Made by a program: the position numbers and the translations under genes. A stretch of 55,707 nt of DNA. Origin: Yaniella flava. Its GTDB lineage: Bacteria; Actinomycetota; Actinomycetes; Actinomycetales; Micrococcaceae. The notes under the pieces were generated by a model, which worked only from the letters and a program-made list of their open reading frames with translations, was not told where the DNA came from and ran no database searches. The stretch spans positions 1-55,707 of the forward strand of contig NZ_BAAAMN010000072.1 in the NCBI RefSeq assembly GCF_039529295.1, in the 5' to 3' direction. Positions 1 to 8,345 of the stretch are shown here, piece by piece (position 1 is the first letter of the stretch; each line of letters begins with the position of its first letter).

Positions 1-12
1 CCACAGCCACAG

Positions 13-222
13 TTACTGCAAAAAACTTCTCAGAAGCCGCTTGACAAAAACGATAGAGGCACCCCCCGGAGATCTCACCGCGAGCAAATTGCCAGGCGAG
101 GTCCTTCAAATACGGGTCAGTCACCTCATGGCCAGCTGCACCGAGTGCCGCATCAGCGAACCCGATGATATCGGTTGCTTCGGCCTCAGTTGCAGACTCG
201 ACATGTTGATTGGCTTCGCCAT
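13..222 (-). pseudogene. frameshifted VbhA-like antitoxin
   Basis: A strong ribosome binding site (GGAGG) precedes an ATG at 222, but that frame stops after 33 codons. The next frame is open from near the start and reads as a plausible small antitoxin, with EANQHVES near the beginning and YLKDLAWQFARGEISGG near the end. The 'GEIS' ending is typical of the VbhA-like antitoxins that pair with Fic toxins. At the six-C tract (62-67) a return to the first frame gives ASIVFVKRLLRSFLQ and a stop at 13-15. Two compensating one-base shifts would therefore restore a protein of about 69 residues. I infer either a decayed gene or two sequence errors. A Fic toxin would be expected just left of the window. 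The family assignment rests on pattern resemblance only. Confidence 0.4.
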
Positions 223-265
223 GTGAACCTCCGAACTCCCCACAATTTTATCAGTCTCTACCGCA

Positions 266-2272
266 TTAACCTTCGGGCTGTGCGGGCTTGATTTCTTCAC
301 GCGGCCGATCAGATGCTGTCGTTCCCGCTGTTTCATCTGCGGTGTTTTGTGCGGCACGCTGTGGGATACGGCCTCCAGCCAGAACCATTTCTACCTGTCG
401 ATCGGACAACCGATGACGCAATTCGAGTGGTTCACCGTCCAACTCTGCGGTGACTGAGTTGCCGTTGCGTAGTGCTTCTCGAAGCCCGCTGAACCGCAGG
501 ACATCGTCATGTGAAATCCGGTCGTAATCCCCTGGGTGCGCGAACTCTAACGGGAGGACTCCGAAGTTTGCCAGGTTCTGCCAGTGGATCCGCGCGAAGG
601 ATTTAGCAATCACAATCCGTAACCCGAGGTGACGGGGCGCGATCACGGCGTGCTCACGCGAAGATCCCTGGCCGTAGTTGTCGCCGCCAACAATCGCGTG
701 CCCACCGGGGAAGTCCCCGGCGCGAGTGGGGTAGGTATCGTCGACCTGAATGTACACAAACTCGGCGATCTTCGGGATATTACTGCGGAACGGCAGAACA
801 CGAGAGCCAGCGGGCATGATCTCGTCGGTCGAAATGTCATCGCCTACCCGCAGCAGCACCGGCACGTCGATGTCGTCGGGTAGCTTGTCGAATTCAGGGA
901 GGGATTTAATGTTGGTGCCCTTGACGAGTTCAACCTCGCGTGCCTCGGATTCCTCAAGTGGCGCGATCAGCATGTCAGTATTGACGCTGTACTTGCCGGG
1001 AAGCTGGACGGTCGGGTAGTCCATCTCGAGGTCGCGCGGATCGGTAATTTTGCCGGTCAATGCTGCAGCTGCCGCGGTTTCTGGAGAACATAGCCACACC
1101 GCATCTTCATCGGTTCCCGAACGGCCGGGGAAATTTCGCGGCATGGTGCGCAGACTGTTGCGCCCCACCGCTGGAGCTTGGCCCATGCCGATACAGCCCA
1201 TACAGCCGGACTGGTGGATACGCGCACCAGCACTAATCAAATCGAACGTCCAACCGCCCTGGGTCAGATCCATGAGGATTTCACGCGACGTGGGATTAAT
1301 ATCCAGGGAGATTTGGTCGTGGGATTGGCGGCCTTTGAGTATCTCGGCGACGACCGCGAAATCGCGCAGCCCCGGATTCGCTGATGAGCCGACGACGACC
1401 TGGAAGACTTCCTCACCGGCGACTTCACGCACCGGCACCACATTGCCCGGTGATGATGGTTTGGCGATCAGCGGTTCCAGCGTCGAGAGGTCGATGTGTT
1501 CTTCAATGTCGTATTGTGCGCCCTCATCTGCGAGTAACTCGGTGAACTCATCCGGGCGGCCCACGGCGTTGAAGAATTCGCGGACATTCTCATCGGCGGG
1601 GAAGACGCTGGTGGTCGCGCCGAGTTCGGCGCCCATATTCGCGATCACGTGCCGATCCATTGCGGACAGGTGTTTCAGGCCTTCACCGTGGTATTCGATG
1701 ATTCGACCGGACCCACCTTTGACGCCGTGGCGGCGAAGCATCTCTAGGATGACATCCTTGGCGGACACCCAGTCGGGCAGTTTGCCGGTCAGCTCCACGC
1801 CCCAGATCTCAGGCATCTGGACGTAGAGCGGGTCGCCGGCCATGGCCATAGCAATTTCGAGCCCACCGACACCAATCGCCAGCATGCCGATCGCCCCAGC
1901 AGCACATGTATGTGAGTCGGAGCCGATCATGGTTTTTCCAGGTCGCCCGAACCGGGCCTGATGCACCGGGTGGGATACCCCATTACCCGGTTTTGAAAAC
2001 CACAGCCCATAGCGCTCGGCCGCAGATTGTAGGAAATGATGATCTTCGGGGTTTTTCTCATCGGTCTGGAGCAGGTTGTGATCGACGTACTGGACGGATA
2101 ATTCGGTTTTCACCCGGTCCAGTCCCAGTGCTTCCAGCTCGAGCATGACCATCGTGCCGGTCGCGTCCTGGGTCAGCGTGTGATCAATTGATAGCCCGAT
2201 CTCATGACTTGCCTCGGGGGTACCACTCACCAGATGAGAATGAATCAGTTTTTCTGCGACGTTTTGTGCCAT
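266..2272 (-). CDS. aconitate hydratase (Aquifex-type aconitase)
   Basis: A 668-residue aconitase that interconverts citrate and isocitrate in the TCA cycle in the cytoplasm. The N-terminal half has the substrate/Fe-S domains with IGSDSHTCAAGAIG (116-129), then SGCMGCIG (355-362), which carries two cluster cysteines, C357 and C360. The C-terminal swivel domain has GGDNYGQGSSREHA. The length and order fit the short Aquifex-type aconitases rather than the 890-residue AcnA. Odd: the position of the usual third cluster cysteine (GSCTNS in other aconitases) reads GSSANP (295-300), so that cysteine is serine. The start has a good site, GGAGGGAG, 6-7 bases upstream. It lies 93 bp downstream of the RraA-family gene and may be cotranscribed with it, although that gap holds an interrupted repeat (ACCTT-A-AAGGT, 2323-2333) that could be an operator. 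Confidence 0.9.
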   Translation of the reverse strand: MAQNVAEKLIHSHLVSGTPEASHEIGLSIDHTLTQDATGTMVMLELEALGLDRVKTELSVQYVDHNLLQTDEKNPEDHHFLQSAAERYGLWFSKPGNGVSHPVHQARFGRPGKTMIGSDSHTCAAGAIGMLAIGVGGLEIAMAMAGDPLYVQMPEIWGVELTGKLPDWVSAKDVILEMLRRHGVKGGSGRIIEYHGEGLKHLSAMDRHVIANMGAELGATTSVFPADENVREFFNAVGRPDEFTELLADEGAQYDIEEHIDLSTLEPLIAKPSSPGNVVPVREVAGEEVFQVVVGSSANPGLRDFAVVAEILKGRQSHDQISLDINPTSREILMDLTQGGWTFDLISAGARIHQSGCMGCIGMGQAPAVGRNSLRTMPRNFPGRSGTDEDAVWLCSPETAAAAALTGKITDPRDLEMDYPTVQLPGKYSVNTDMLIAPLEESEAREVELVKGTNIKSLPEFDKLPDDIDVPVLLRVGDDISTDEIMPAGSRVLPFRSNIPKIAEFVYIQVDDTYPTRAGDFPGGHAIVGGDNYGQGSSREHAVIAPRHLGLRIVIAKSFARIHWQNLANFGVLPLEFAHPGDYDRISHDDVLRFSGLREALRNGNSVTAELDGEPLELRHRLSDRQVEMVLAGGRIPQRAAQNTADETAGTTASDRPREEIKPAQPEG

Positions 2273-2365
2273 TGTAGGTCTCCCTCCTAGTCCTCGTTCC
2301 GCGGCTGCAGTTTTGGACGGCTACCTTAAAGGTTATCCACGAGGGCGGAGACTGGCTAGGCGTGA

Positions 2366-2863
2366 TTACTGTGTCGAAACATCACGGGCATCGACGATGA
2401 CGCCGTCTTCGTCCGCGTACACCATGGCACCGGGGATGAACTCGACGTTGTGAATCGTCACCGGAACATCGCGTATACCGATGTTGTTTTTGGCAGATTT
2501 CCGTGGGTTCGAGCCGAGTGCTTTGACGCCGAGTTGGAGTTCTTCAATCTCGTGTCGATCGCGGACCGCACCGTGAATGATGACTCCGGCCCAGCCGTTA
2601 TCAGCAAATGCTTTGGCCACGTTGCCGCCCATGAGTGCGGTGCGCAGGCTGCCGCCACCATCGACGACCAGGACCTGCCCATTGCCGGGTTCATCGGCGA
2701 TGGCTTTGACCAGTCCGTTGTCGTGGAGACATTTCACGGTGCGGATGCGTCCGTGGAACTGGCGGTGGCCGCCCAGGTTCTGCAGCTGGAGATCCAGCGA
2801 GGCTACTTGTTCTTCGAAGTCGTCATAGATATCTGAGGTGTAGAAGATGTCGCGGTTGGTCAT
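2366..2863 (-). CDS. rraA: RraA family protein (putative 4-hydroxy-4-methyl-2-oxoglutarate aldolase / RNase E regulator-like)
   Basis: A 165-residue single-domain RraA-fold protein. The conserved stretch GGNVAKAFADNGWAGVIIHG, the following AVRD (metal-binding Arg-Asp of the aldolase branch) and LGVKALGSNPRKS are all visible. Members are either class II HMG/CHA aldolases, which split 4-hydroxy-4-methyl-2-oxoglutarate or decarboxylate oxaloacetate, or inhibitors of RNase E. The RD pair favours a metal-dependent aldolase or oxaloacetate decarboxylase, which would suit its place upstream of aconitase, but sequence alone does not settle it. The start at 2863 follows GAAAGAG. The gene is divergent from a small acidic protein at 3022. 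Confidence 0.85.
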   Translation of the reverse strand: MTNRDIFYTSDIYDDFEEQVASLDLQLQNLGGHRQFHGRIRTVKCLHDNGLVKAIADEPGNGQVLVVDGGGSLRTALMGGNVAKAFADNGWAGVIIHGAVRDRHEIEELQLGVKALGSNPRKSAKNNIGIRDVPVTIHNVEFIPGAMVYADEDGVIVDARDVSTQ

Positions 2864-3021
2864 AGTGCTCTTTCGTTCGTGGAAGGTTCTTGTGCTTCCT
2901 CATGCTCACATGCACCACCCTAATATCGGATTGTCGCTGAGGCCTATAGTCATCGGCCCTACTTCTATAAAATGGGTCGTGCCGAACCTGTCCGGTCTCG
3001 GTAGTTTCGAAAGGAGTCGCT

Positions 3022-3207
3022 ATGGTTGCGGATCATAAGGAACCGAATCTGGAGATTCCCGAAGAAGAACTGATTGAAGAACTCTCGTCGGATACCGACG
3101 ACGAGCAGTTTGAGCCGCTGGACTCCCGCGCTACTTCCGTGAGTGAAGCGGACTGGGCGGATCAGCAGATGTCTGAGCCGCTCGACGAAGATGACCGGGA
3201 AGAGTAA
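3022..3207 (+). CDS. small acidic hypothetical protein
   Basis: A 61-residue, highly acidic protein preceded by a clear ribosome site (AAAGGAG, 7 bases before the ATG) and followed by a strong terminator, so it is very likely a real gene. It has no membrane segment or signal peptide and is predicted to be largely disordered, with E/D in more than a third of positions. I recognise only a general resemblance to short acidic actinobacterial proteins and no function. It is transcribed divergently from the RraA gene and convergently with the aldehyde dehydrogenase. Confidence 0.7.
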   Translation: MVADHKEPNLEIPEEELIEELSSDTDDEQFEPLDSRATSVSEADWADQQMSEPLDEDDREE

Positions 3208-3212
3208 ACGCG

Positions 3213-3247
3213 ACATGGTCGCCGATCCGTACGCTCGGCGACCATGT
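3213..3247. terminator. bidirectional terminator hairpin
   Basis: A perfect 13-bp inverted repeat (ACATGGTCGCCGA at 3213-3225 and its complement at 3235-3247) with a 9-base loop. It lies between the convergent stops at 3207 and 3264 and is followed by TCTTT on the plus strand, so it can end both transcripts. Confidence 0.85.
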
Positions 3248-3263
3248 TCTTTGAGGTGAGGTT

Positions 3264-4787
3264 TTAGAAGAATCCCTGCGGCTGTTCGCTGTAGGACACC
3301 AAGAGGTTCTTGGTCTGCTGGTATGCCTCGAGCAGCATCAGGTGGGTTTCACGGCCGAACCCTGACATCTTGTAGCCGCCAAACGCTGCGTGTGCGGGGT
3401 AGGAGTGGTAGTTGTTCACCCACACACGTCCAGCCTGAATATCGCGACCGGCACGGTAAGCGATGTTGCCGTTGCGCGACCAGACGCCGGCGCCCAGACC
3501 AAACATTGTGTCATTGGCGATCGACAGAGCGTCGTCGTAATCCTTGAAAGTCGCGGTTGCCACGACCGGTCCGAAGATCTCTTCTTGGAACACCCGCATG
3601 TCATTGGTGCCGCGCAGGACCGTTGGCTGGACGTAATAGCCGCCGGACAGTTCACCACCGAGATCGACTGATTCGCCGCCAATGAGTACTTCTGCGCCGC
3701 CCTGCTTGCCGATATCCATATACGACATGATCTTCTCAAACTGATCGTTGGACGCTTGCGCGCCCATCATGGTGTCAGTGTCCAACGGGTTGCCCTGTTT
3801 GATTGCCCTGACGCGTTCGATGGCCAGGTCATAAAAGTCATCGGCGATATTTTCCTGAATCAGCGCCCGAGATGGACACGTACAGACCTCACCCTGGTTC
3901 AGAGCAAACATCGTGAACCCTTCCAGCACCTTGTCCAGGTAGCCGTCATCGGCGTCCATGACATCACCGAAGAATAGGTTGGGGGACTTGCCGCCCAGCT
4001 CTAGGGAGACCGGAATGATGTTTTCGGTGGCGTACTGCATGATCATGCGGCCGGTGGTGGTTTCGCCGGTGAAGGCGATCTTGCCGATGCGTGGCGAGGA
4101 TGCGAGGGGCTTGCCGGCTTCCAACCCGAACCCGTTGACCACGTTCAGCACGCCCGGTGGGATGAGATCTCCGACTAGTTCCATCAGCAGCATGATGGAC
4201 GCGGGGGTCTGTTCGGCTGGTTTCAGCACGATGCAGTTGCCGCCGGCGAGTGCCGGTGCGATCTTCCAGGTTGCCATGAGGATGGGGAAGTTCCACGGGA
4301 TGATTTGGCCGACCACTCCAAGGGGTTCGTGATAGTGATATGCGACTGTGTCATCATCGATTTGCGACAGGCTGCCTTCTTGAGCGCGAATGGCTCCGGC
4401 GAAGTACCGTAGGTGGTCAATGGCCAGTGGAATATCGGCGTTGAGGGTCTCGCGGACTGCTTTGCCGTTGTCCCAGGCTTCGGCCACTGCAATTTTCTCG
4501 AGGTTTGCTTCCATTCGGTCCGCTATGGCCAGCAACAGTGCGCCGCGTTCGGTCGGGGGTGACTTGCCCCAGGTTTTCGCTGCGGTGTGTGCTGCGTCCA
4601 ATGCGGCTTCGATGTCTTCGGCGGTCCCGCGGCCGACCTCACAGAATGTTTTGCCTGTGATCGGGGTGGGGTTTTCAAAGTACTGGCCCTTGGCAGGGGC
4701 CACCCAGTTGCCACCGATGTAGTGGTCGTAGCGAGATTGGAAGTCGACGATCGCGCCGTCGGTGTTCGGATTTGCGTAGACGGTCAT
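3264..4787 (-). CDS. NAD-dependent aldehyde dehydrogenase (ExaC/AldB type)
   Basis: A 507-residue aldehyde dehydrogenase that oxidises aldehydes to carboxylic acids, probably acetaldehyde or other short aldehydes. The NAD domain has PWNFP (164-168) and the LELGGKSPN segment with general base E263. The nucleophile is in NQGEVCTC, with C302 as the expected catalytic cysteine. Near the end are AFGGYKMSGFGRE and a C-terminal QQTKN. This is the ExaC/AcoD/AldB branch, which is commonly next to DUF779 proteins and GAF regulators, as it is here (4892-6579, same strand). A 104-bp gap with two inverted repeats separates it from the regulator, so it may have its own controlled promoter. Confidence 0.93.
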   Translation of the reverse strand: MTVYANPNTDGAIVDFQSRYDHYIGGNWVAPAKGQYFENPTPITGKTFCEVGRGTAEDIEAALDAAHTAAKTWGKSPPTERGALLLAIADRMEANLEKIAVAEAWDNGKAVRETLNADIPLAIDHLRYFAGAIRAQEGSLSQIDDDTVAYHYHEPLGVVGQIIPWNFPILMATWKIAPALAGGNCIVLKPAEQTPASIMLLMELVGDLIPPGVLNVVNGFGLEAGKPLASSPRIGKIAFTGETTTGRMIMQYATENIIPVSLELGGKSPNLFFGDVMDADDGYLDKVLEGFTMFALNQGEVCTCPSRALIQENIADDFYDLAIERVRAIKQGNPLDTDTMMGAQASNDQFEKIMSYMDIGKQGGAEVLIGGESVDLGGELSGGYYVQPTVLRGTNDMRVFQEEIFGPVVATATFKDYDDALSIANDTMFGLGAGVWSRNGNIAYRAGRDIQAGRVWVNNYHSYPAHAAFGGYKMSGFGRETHLMLLEAYQQTKNLLVSYSEQPQGFF

Positions 4788-4799
4788 GGTGGTGCCCTT

Positions 4800-4886
4800 C
4801 CTAGAGTGTCAAACGATTCTTGAAGTGGTGTATATCACTCTAGGATTGGGTGGGTTGCATCAACGTTGCACCCCCAGTGTTGATGC
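4800..4886. promoter_or_regulatory. two inverted repeats upstream of the aldehyde dehydrogenase
   Basis: CCTAGAGTG at 4800-4808 is mirrored by CACTCTAGG at 4836-4844, and GCATCAAC at 4857-4864 by GTTGATGC at 4879-4886. They fill most of the gap between the regulator stop (4892) and the dehydrogenase start (4787). The outer pair could be an operator for the GAF regulator. The inner pair, just after the regulator stop, could be a weak terminator or attenuator. No good T-run follows either one, so I favour operator function, but that is inference. Confidence 0.45.
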
Positions 4887-4891
4887 GGGGC

Positions 4892-6178
4892 CTAGTGCAC
4901 GAGGCGCTGCAGTGTTGCGGTTGCCACCGCTCGGCGCGGACTGTGGGGCGGCAGGATTTTCAGTGCCAACATCCACGCTTCGACGTCCTCGGCGGCTTGA
5001 CTGCGACCCAAATAGGTCCACAGTTGTTCGGGGTTCGCATCCGCCAGCACGGCTTCACGCAGGGTGACGGCCACGTGTTGGCGAATTGCTACGATGCCCG
5101 GAGCCTCTGATTCTGGCAGGACGTCGCTCGGGGCAAGTTGGAGGGCGGAGGTCAGGTCTCCGCGGTGGAGTGCTGCGATGGCTGCGGCAGCATCGGTTGT
5201 TCGGTGTGCGTCGAGACGATACGGCTGCGATAGCAGGGTGATGGGGTAGTGGCTGTGATCTAGGAATTTGCGCAGTCTCGAGATTTCAGCGCGCACTGTG
5301 GTAAGTCGCGCTCGTAGATGTTCCGGTGGCAGCTCGGCGAAGAGCTGGTGCGCTAGTTGTGTCGCGTTGAACCCTGTGTGGTGCCAATCCAACAGGGTCA
5401 GAATTTCTGCGTGACGATTCGACAGACGCAGGTCGCCCAGGCGACCGCCGTATCCGGTTGCGACCTCGATCAGTGGGCTAGCCGAGACGGCATCGGGTGC
5501 GAGATGGTCTCCGGCCGTCGGAAAGGTGTGAGTGGCCCAGAACTGTTCGATGGCCTTGGCGGTGTTGCGCAGCATGGCCAGGGCAAGTGGTGTCACCGCA
5601 GTCGCTGAGCCCGTCAGATCCAGCATGCCCAAGATCCCACCGGAGGGGTGTCGCAGAGGAATCGCGCTGCAGTAAAAATCGTGCACGTTCTGGCTGAAGT
5701 GTTCTGCGCCTGCGACTTGGGCGACGGCTCCGGTGGAGAGTGCCGCGCCCGGTGCCGACGTGCCCATTGATGCTTCAGACCAGTCGGTCCCCGGAGCAAA
5801 CCCGATATCTTCAGCACGCGTTCGCGTTCTTGATGCTCCATCGACCCACAAAAGGTGCCCGGCGGTATTGGAAATCGCGGTGATCAGTCCGACATCATGC
5901 GCCGGAGCGAGCAAGGTTTGCACCATCGGCAGCACCGCTGCAATGGGGTGGGTTTTGCGATAGTCGGCCAGCGTGTGCGACGCAATAGTTGCCGGCGTAG
6001 TCACGGTCTGCGGGGTGTGGTGCAGCTGTAAGCACCGCCGCCAGGATTCGGTGACCGTTGATCGCACGTGTGTGGAATCTACGATGGCGTCGGTGAGCTT
6101 CTGATGGGCCGCGGCCACGGCCCGCTGGTAGGCCTGGTCGGCGGGGTTACTGTGCGGATGCTGCTCAATCAGGGTCAT
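4892..6178 (-). CDS. GAF-domain transcriptional regulator of the aldehyde dehydrogenase cluster
   Basis: A 428-residue protein. Residues from about 25 to 180 resemble the sensory part of AcoR-type activators: ESWRRCL, then a GAF domain with LWVDGASR, GFAPGTDWSEASMGT and a closing ILGMLDLTGS. The AAA+ sigma-54 domain of AcoR is absent. Instead, the C-terminal half has a winged-helix-like segment (LRLSNRHAEILTLL ... ARLTTVRAEISRLRKFL) typical of actinobacterial regulators of this type. The start is ATG at 6178, which overlaps the DUF779 stop as ATGA. Longer upstream reading is possible but would overlap that gene. I infer that it senses an alcohol, aldehyde or ketone and controls the neighbouring dehydrogenase. 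Confidence 0.8.
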   Translation of the reverse strand: MTLIEQHPHSNPADQAYQRAVAAAHQKLTDAIVDSTHVRSTVTESWRRCLQLHHTPQTVTTPATIASHTLADYRKTHPIAAVLPMVQTLLAPAHDVGLITAISNTAGHLLWVDGASRTRTRAEDIGFAPGTDWSEASMGTSAPGAALSTGAVAQVAGAEHFSQNVHDFYCSAIPLRHPSGGILGMLDLTGSATAVTPLALAMLRNTAKAIEQFWATHTFPTAGDHLAPDAVSASPLIEVATGYGGRLGDLRLSNRHAEILTLLDWHHTGFNATQLAHQLFAELPPEHLRARLTTVRAEISRLRKFLDHSHYPITLLSQPYRLDAHRTTDAAAAIAALHRGDLTSALQLAPSDVLPESEAPGIVAIRQHVAVTLREAVLADANPEQLWTYLGRSQAAEDVEAWMLALKILPPHSPRRAVATATLQRLVH

Positions 6179-6579
6179 GACGGCAGCAGTGCGGAGCGCA
6201 TCAGAAAGCGCTTTCCTTCGGGTGTTTCCACCGAGAAGCCGGCGCCGCGACCATCGACCACATCCAGGGTGATGTGCGAACCGCGTATATAGGTGAAGTG
6301 TGGTTTGCCAACCCAAAACCCGATTTCGGAGGCGGGGAGGTGCTCGGTGGCTGGCATTTCGAAGGTGCCTAACAGGACGTCTTGGGCGCTGGTACGAAAA
6401 TCATCGACCGGATAGCACATCGGCGAGGAGCCGTCACAGCAACCGCCGGAGAGGTGGAACATTAGGTCTCCGTGGATGCCTCTGAGTTTCTGTAGTAGTT
6501 CGAGGGTTTCGTCGGTCATGGCCACCCGGGAGAACTCTTCGCCGGGAATTTCTGGGCGTGAAGCAAGTATCGTCGTCAT
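6175..6579 (-). CDS. DUF779 domain protein
   Basis: A 134-residue cytoplasmic protein of the DUF779 family. The diagnostic GGCCDGSSPMCYP (cysteine-rich, possible metal site) and the FWVGKPHFTYIRGSHITLDV stretch are present. The family is repeatedly found beside ExaC-type aldehyde dehydrogenases, as here, and its biochemical role is unknown. It is the first gene of the minus-strand cluster and is translationally coupled (ATGA) to the GAF regulator. The start is supported by position, since another coding strand begins at 6691. Confidence 0.88.
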   Translation of the reverse strand: MTTILASRPEIPGEEFSRVAMTDETLELLQKLRGIHGDLMFHLSGGCCDGSSPMCYPVDDFRTSAQDVLLGTFEMPATEHLPASEIGFWVGKPHFTYIRGSHITLDVVDGRGAGFSVETPEGKRFLMRSALLPS

Positions 6580-6690
6580 GGCACCAGCCTACCGTTAAAT
6601 GTGATACGCAGCACTGACGAGGCTATCGCGGCCAGAGAACTAAAATACCCCCATTATCGTATGTCGATATCGTGTGAGACAATATGACAA

Positions 6691-8043
6691 ATGGCTCAGA
6701 AGTATACTCCTCGTGAACCCGGTACCCGCCCAATGAAGCCTCAGACTGACCGTGCTGGTCGTCTGAAGCTCAATCCGCCGCGCAAACAATTCTTGGATCC
6801 CGAGGTTGAGCAGCTCGCCGATGAGCGTGCCCGCCTTGCCCAGCACGGCGTTCGTCCGCGGATGGAGCGCCCGCAGGTACGGCCACGGACCGAAGGCTGG
6901 ACGCAGCGTACCGATGCCGAGGGTCGTCCAAAACTCGAATTCAAGCAGCCACGCGTCACCCAGCCAGCACAGCATCTTGCGGATATGACCATGGTCGAGC
7001 GTGAAGAAAAGGTCAAAGAACTCGGGCTCCCGGCATTTCGTGCTCGTCAGTTGTCGACGCACTACTTCAGCCACTACACCACTGACCCTGACCAGATGAC
7101 GGATCTGCCGGCTGACAAACGCGACGAGCTGGCCGAAACGTTCTTCCCGCCGTTACTGACCGAAGTGCGCCGAATCGAAACTGAAGACCGTCAGACCATC
7201 AAATTCCTGTGGAAACTCTTTGATGGCGTGCTGGTTGAATCCGTGTTGATGCGGTACCAAAACCGCATTACGTTGTGCGTGTCATCGCAGGCCGGTTGCG
7301 GTATGAACTGCCCGTTCTGTGCGACCGGACAGGCCGGCTTGACCCGGAACCTGTCGACAGCGGAAATCGTGGACCAGATCATTGCCGCCAACCGTGTCAT
7401 CGCAGACGGTCAACTCGGCACCCCCGAGGGTGGCCGTGACATCGAGCGGGTCTCCAACGTGGTGTTCATGGGTATGGGTGAACCCCTGGCGAACTACCGT
7501 CGCGTGATGAACGCCGTCCACCGCATGGTCGACCAAGCCCCCGAAGGTCTCGGCATGTCAGCCCGCAACATCACGATCTCTACCGTCGGATTGGTACCCG
7601 CCATCAACAAGCTGGCGGCCGAAGGCATCCCCGTGACCTTTGCACTGTCGTTGCATGCCCCAGATAACGAACTGCGTGACGAAATGATCCCGGTCAACTC
7701 CCGATGGGATGCCAATGAGGCGCTAGATGCCGCATATAATTACTACGTGCAAACAGGCCGCCGCGTGTCCATCGAATACGCACTGATTAAAGACATGAAT
7801 GATCACGCCTGGCGCGCTGATCTGCTCGCCAAGAAGATCAACGCTCGCGGTCGAGGCTGGGCGCACGTCAACCCGATTCCGCTCAACCCCACACCAGGTT
7901 CTGTCTGGACGGCATCTGAAACAGACGTCACTCAAGAATTTATTGACCGTCTCAACGACGCAGGCGTACCGACCACGTTGCGCGATACTCGAGGAAAAGA
8001 AATCGACGGCGCATGCGGACAGCTCGCAGCCGAAGATGAGTAA
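6691..8043 (+). CDS. rlmN: 23S rRNA (adenine2503-C2)-methyltransferase / tRNA A37 C2-methyltransferase
   Basis: A radical-SAM enzyme that methylates A2503 of 23S rRNA, and A37 of some tRNAs, in the cytoplasm. The CxxxCxxC iron-sulfur motif is C203-C207-C210 (CGMNCPFCATGQAG). The second catalytic cysteine is C442 in RGKEIDGACGQL near the end. At 450 residues it is about 65 longer than E. coli RlmN because of a basic, Pro/Arg-rich N-terminal stretch of about 90 residues with no obvious fold. The chosen ATG at 6691 has no clear ribosome site, so the message may be leaderless or start at a later ATG (6733). It ends in a TAATG overlap with the next small gene. Confidence 0.95.
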   Translation: MAQKYTPREPGTRPMKPQTDRAGRLKLNPPRKQFLDPEVEQLADERARLAQHGVRPRMERPQVRPRTEGWTQRTDAEGRPKLEFKQPRVTQPAQHLADMTMVEREEKVKELGLPAFRARQLSTHYFSHYTTDPDQMTDLPADKRDELAETFFPPLLTEVRRIETEDRQTIKFLWKLFDGVLVESVLMRYQNRITLCVSSQAGCGMNCPFCATGQAGLTRNLSTAEIVDQIIAANRVIADGQLGTPEGGRDIERVSNVVFMGMGEPLANYRRVMNAVHRMVDQAPEGLGMSARNITISTVGLVPAINKLAAEGIPVTFALSLHAPDNELRDEMIPVNSRWDANEALDAAYNYYVQTGRRVSIEYALIKDMNDHAWRADLLAKKINARGRGWAHVNPIPLNPTPGSVWTASETDVTQEFIDRLNDAGVPTTLRDTRGKEIDGACGQLAAEDE

Positions 8044-8243
8044 TGCGTAAACACGCACCCGGCATCAAAGTCCTCTGGGTATTCACCCTGATCGTAGGAC
8101 TCTTACTGGCCGGTGCAGCGATTATCAGCATTGCCACAGGGGGCGGCGGTGTCACCACCCAGCATTGGATGCTCATCGGGCTGGGCTCTGTGAAAACCCT
8201 CGGGGCAATCATCGGGTTGTGGATGTTCAGTCGAGCTGACTAA
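8043..8243 (+). CDS. small two-helix membrane protein
   Basis: A 66-residue protein whose ATG shares a base with the rlmN stop (TAATG), which indicates translational coupling. Two hydrophobic segments are visible (about residues 9-31 and 43-62), separated by a Gly-rich/Thr turn, and the first is preceded by basic residues. No family was recognised. The pairing with rlmN may only reflect genome compaction. Confidence 0.65.
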   Translation: MRKHAPGIKVLWVFTLIVGLLLAGAAIISIATGGGGVTTQHWMLIGLGSVKTLGAIIGLWMFSRAD

Positions 8244-8345
8244 CGAAATACCCGATACCCGCAGTTCATGAAATGTTCTTGAGACATGAAGCCGACTAGA
8301 TTGAGTAGTACGTCTCAAATAGTCCGTCTCTTTGAAAGAGGTCTC

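Noticed and set aside
1050..1826. Long plus-strand open frame of 258 codons
   Set aside because: It lies opposite aconitase, which has a full family match and a good start. The frame is a codon-bias shadow rich in Ser/Arg/Pro with no ribosome site.
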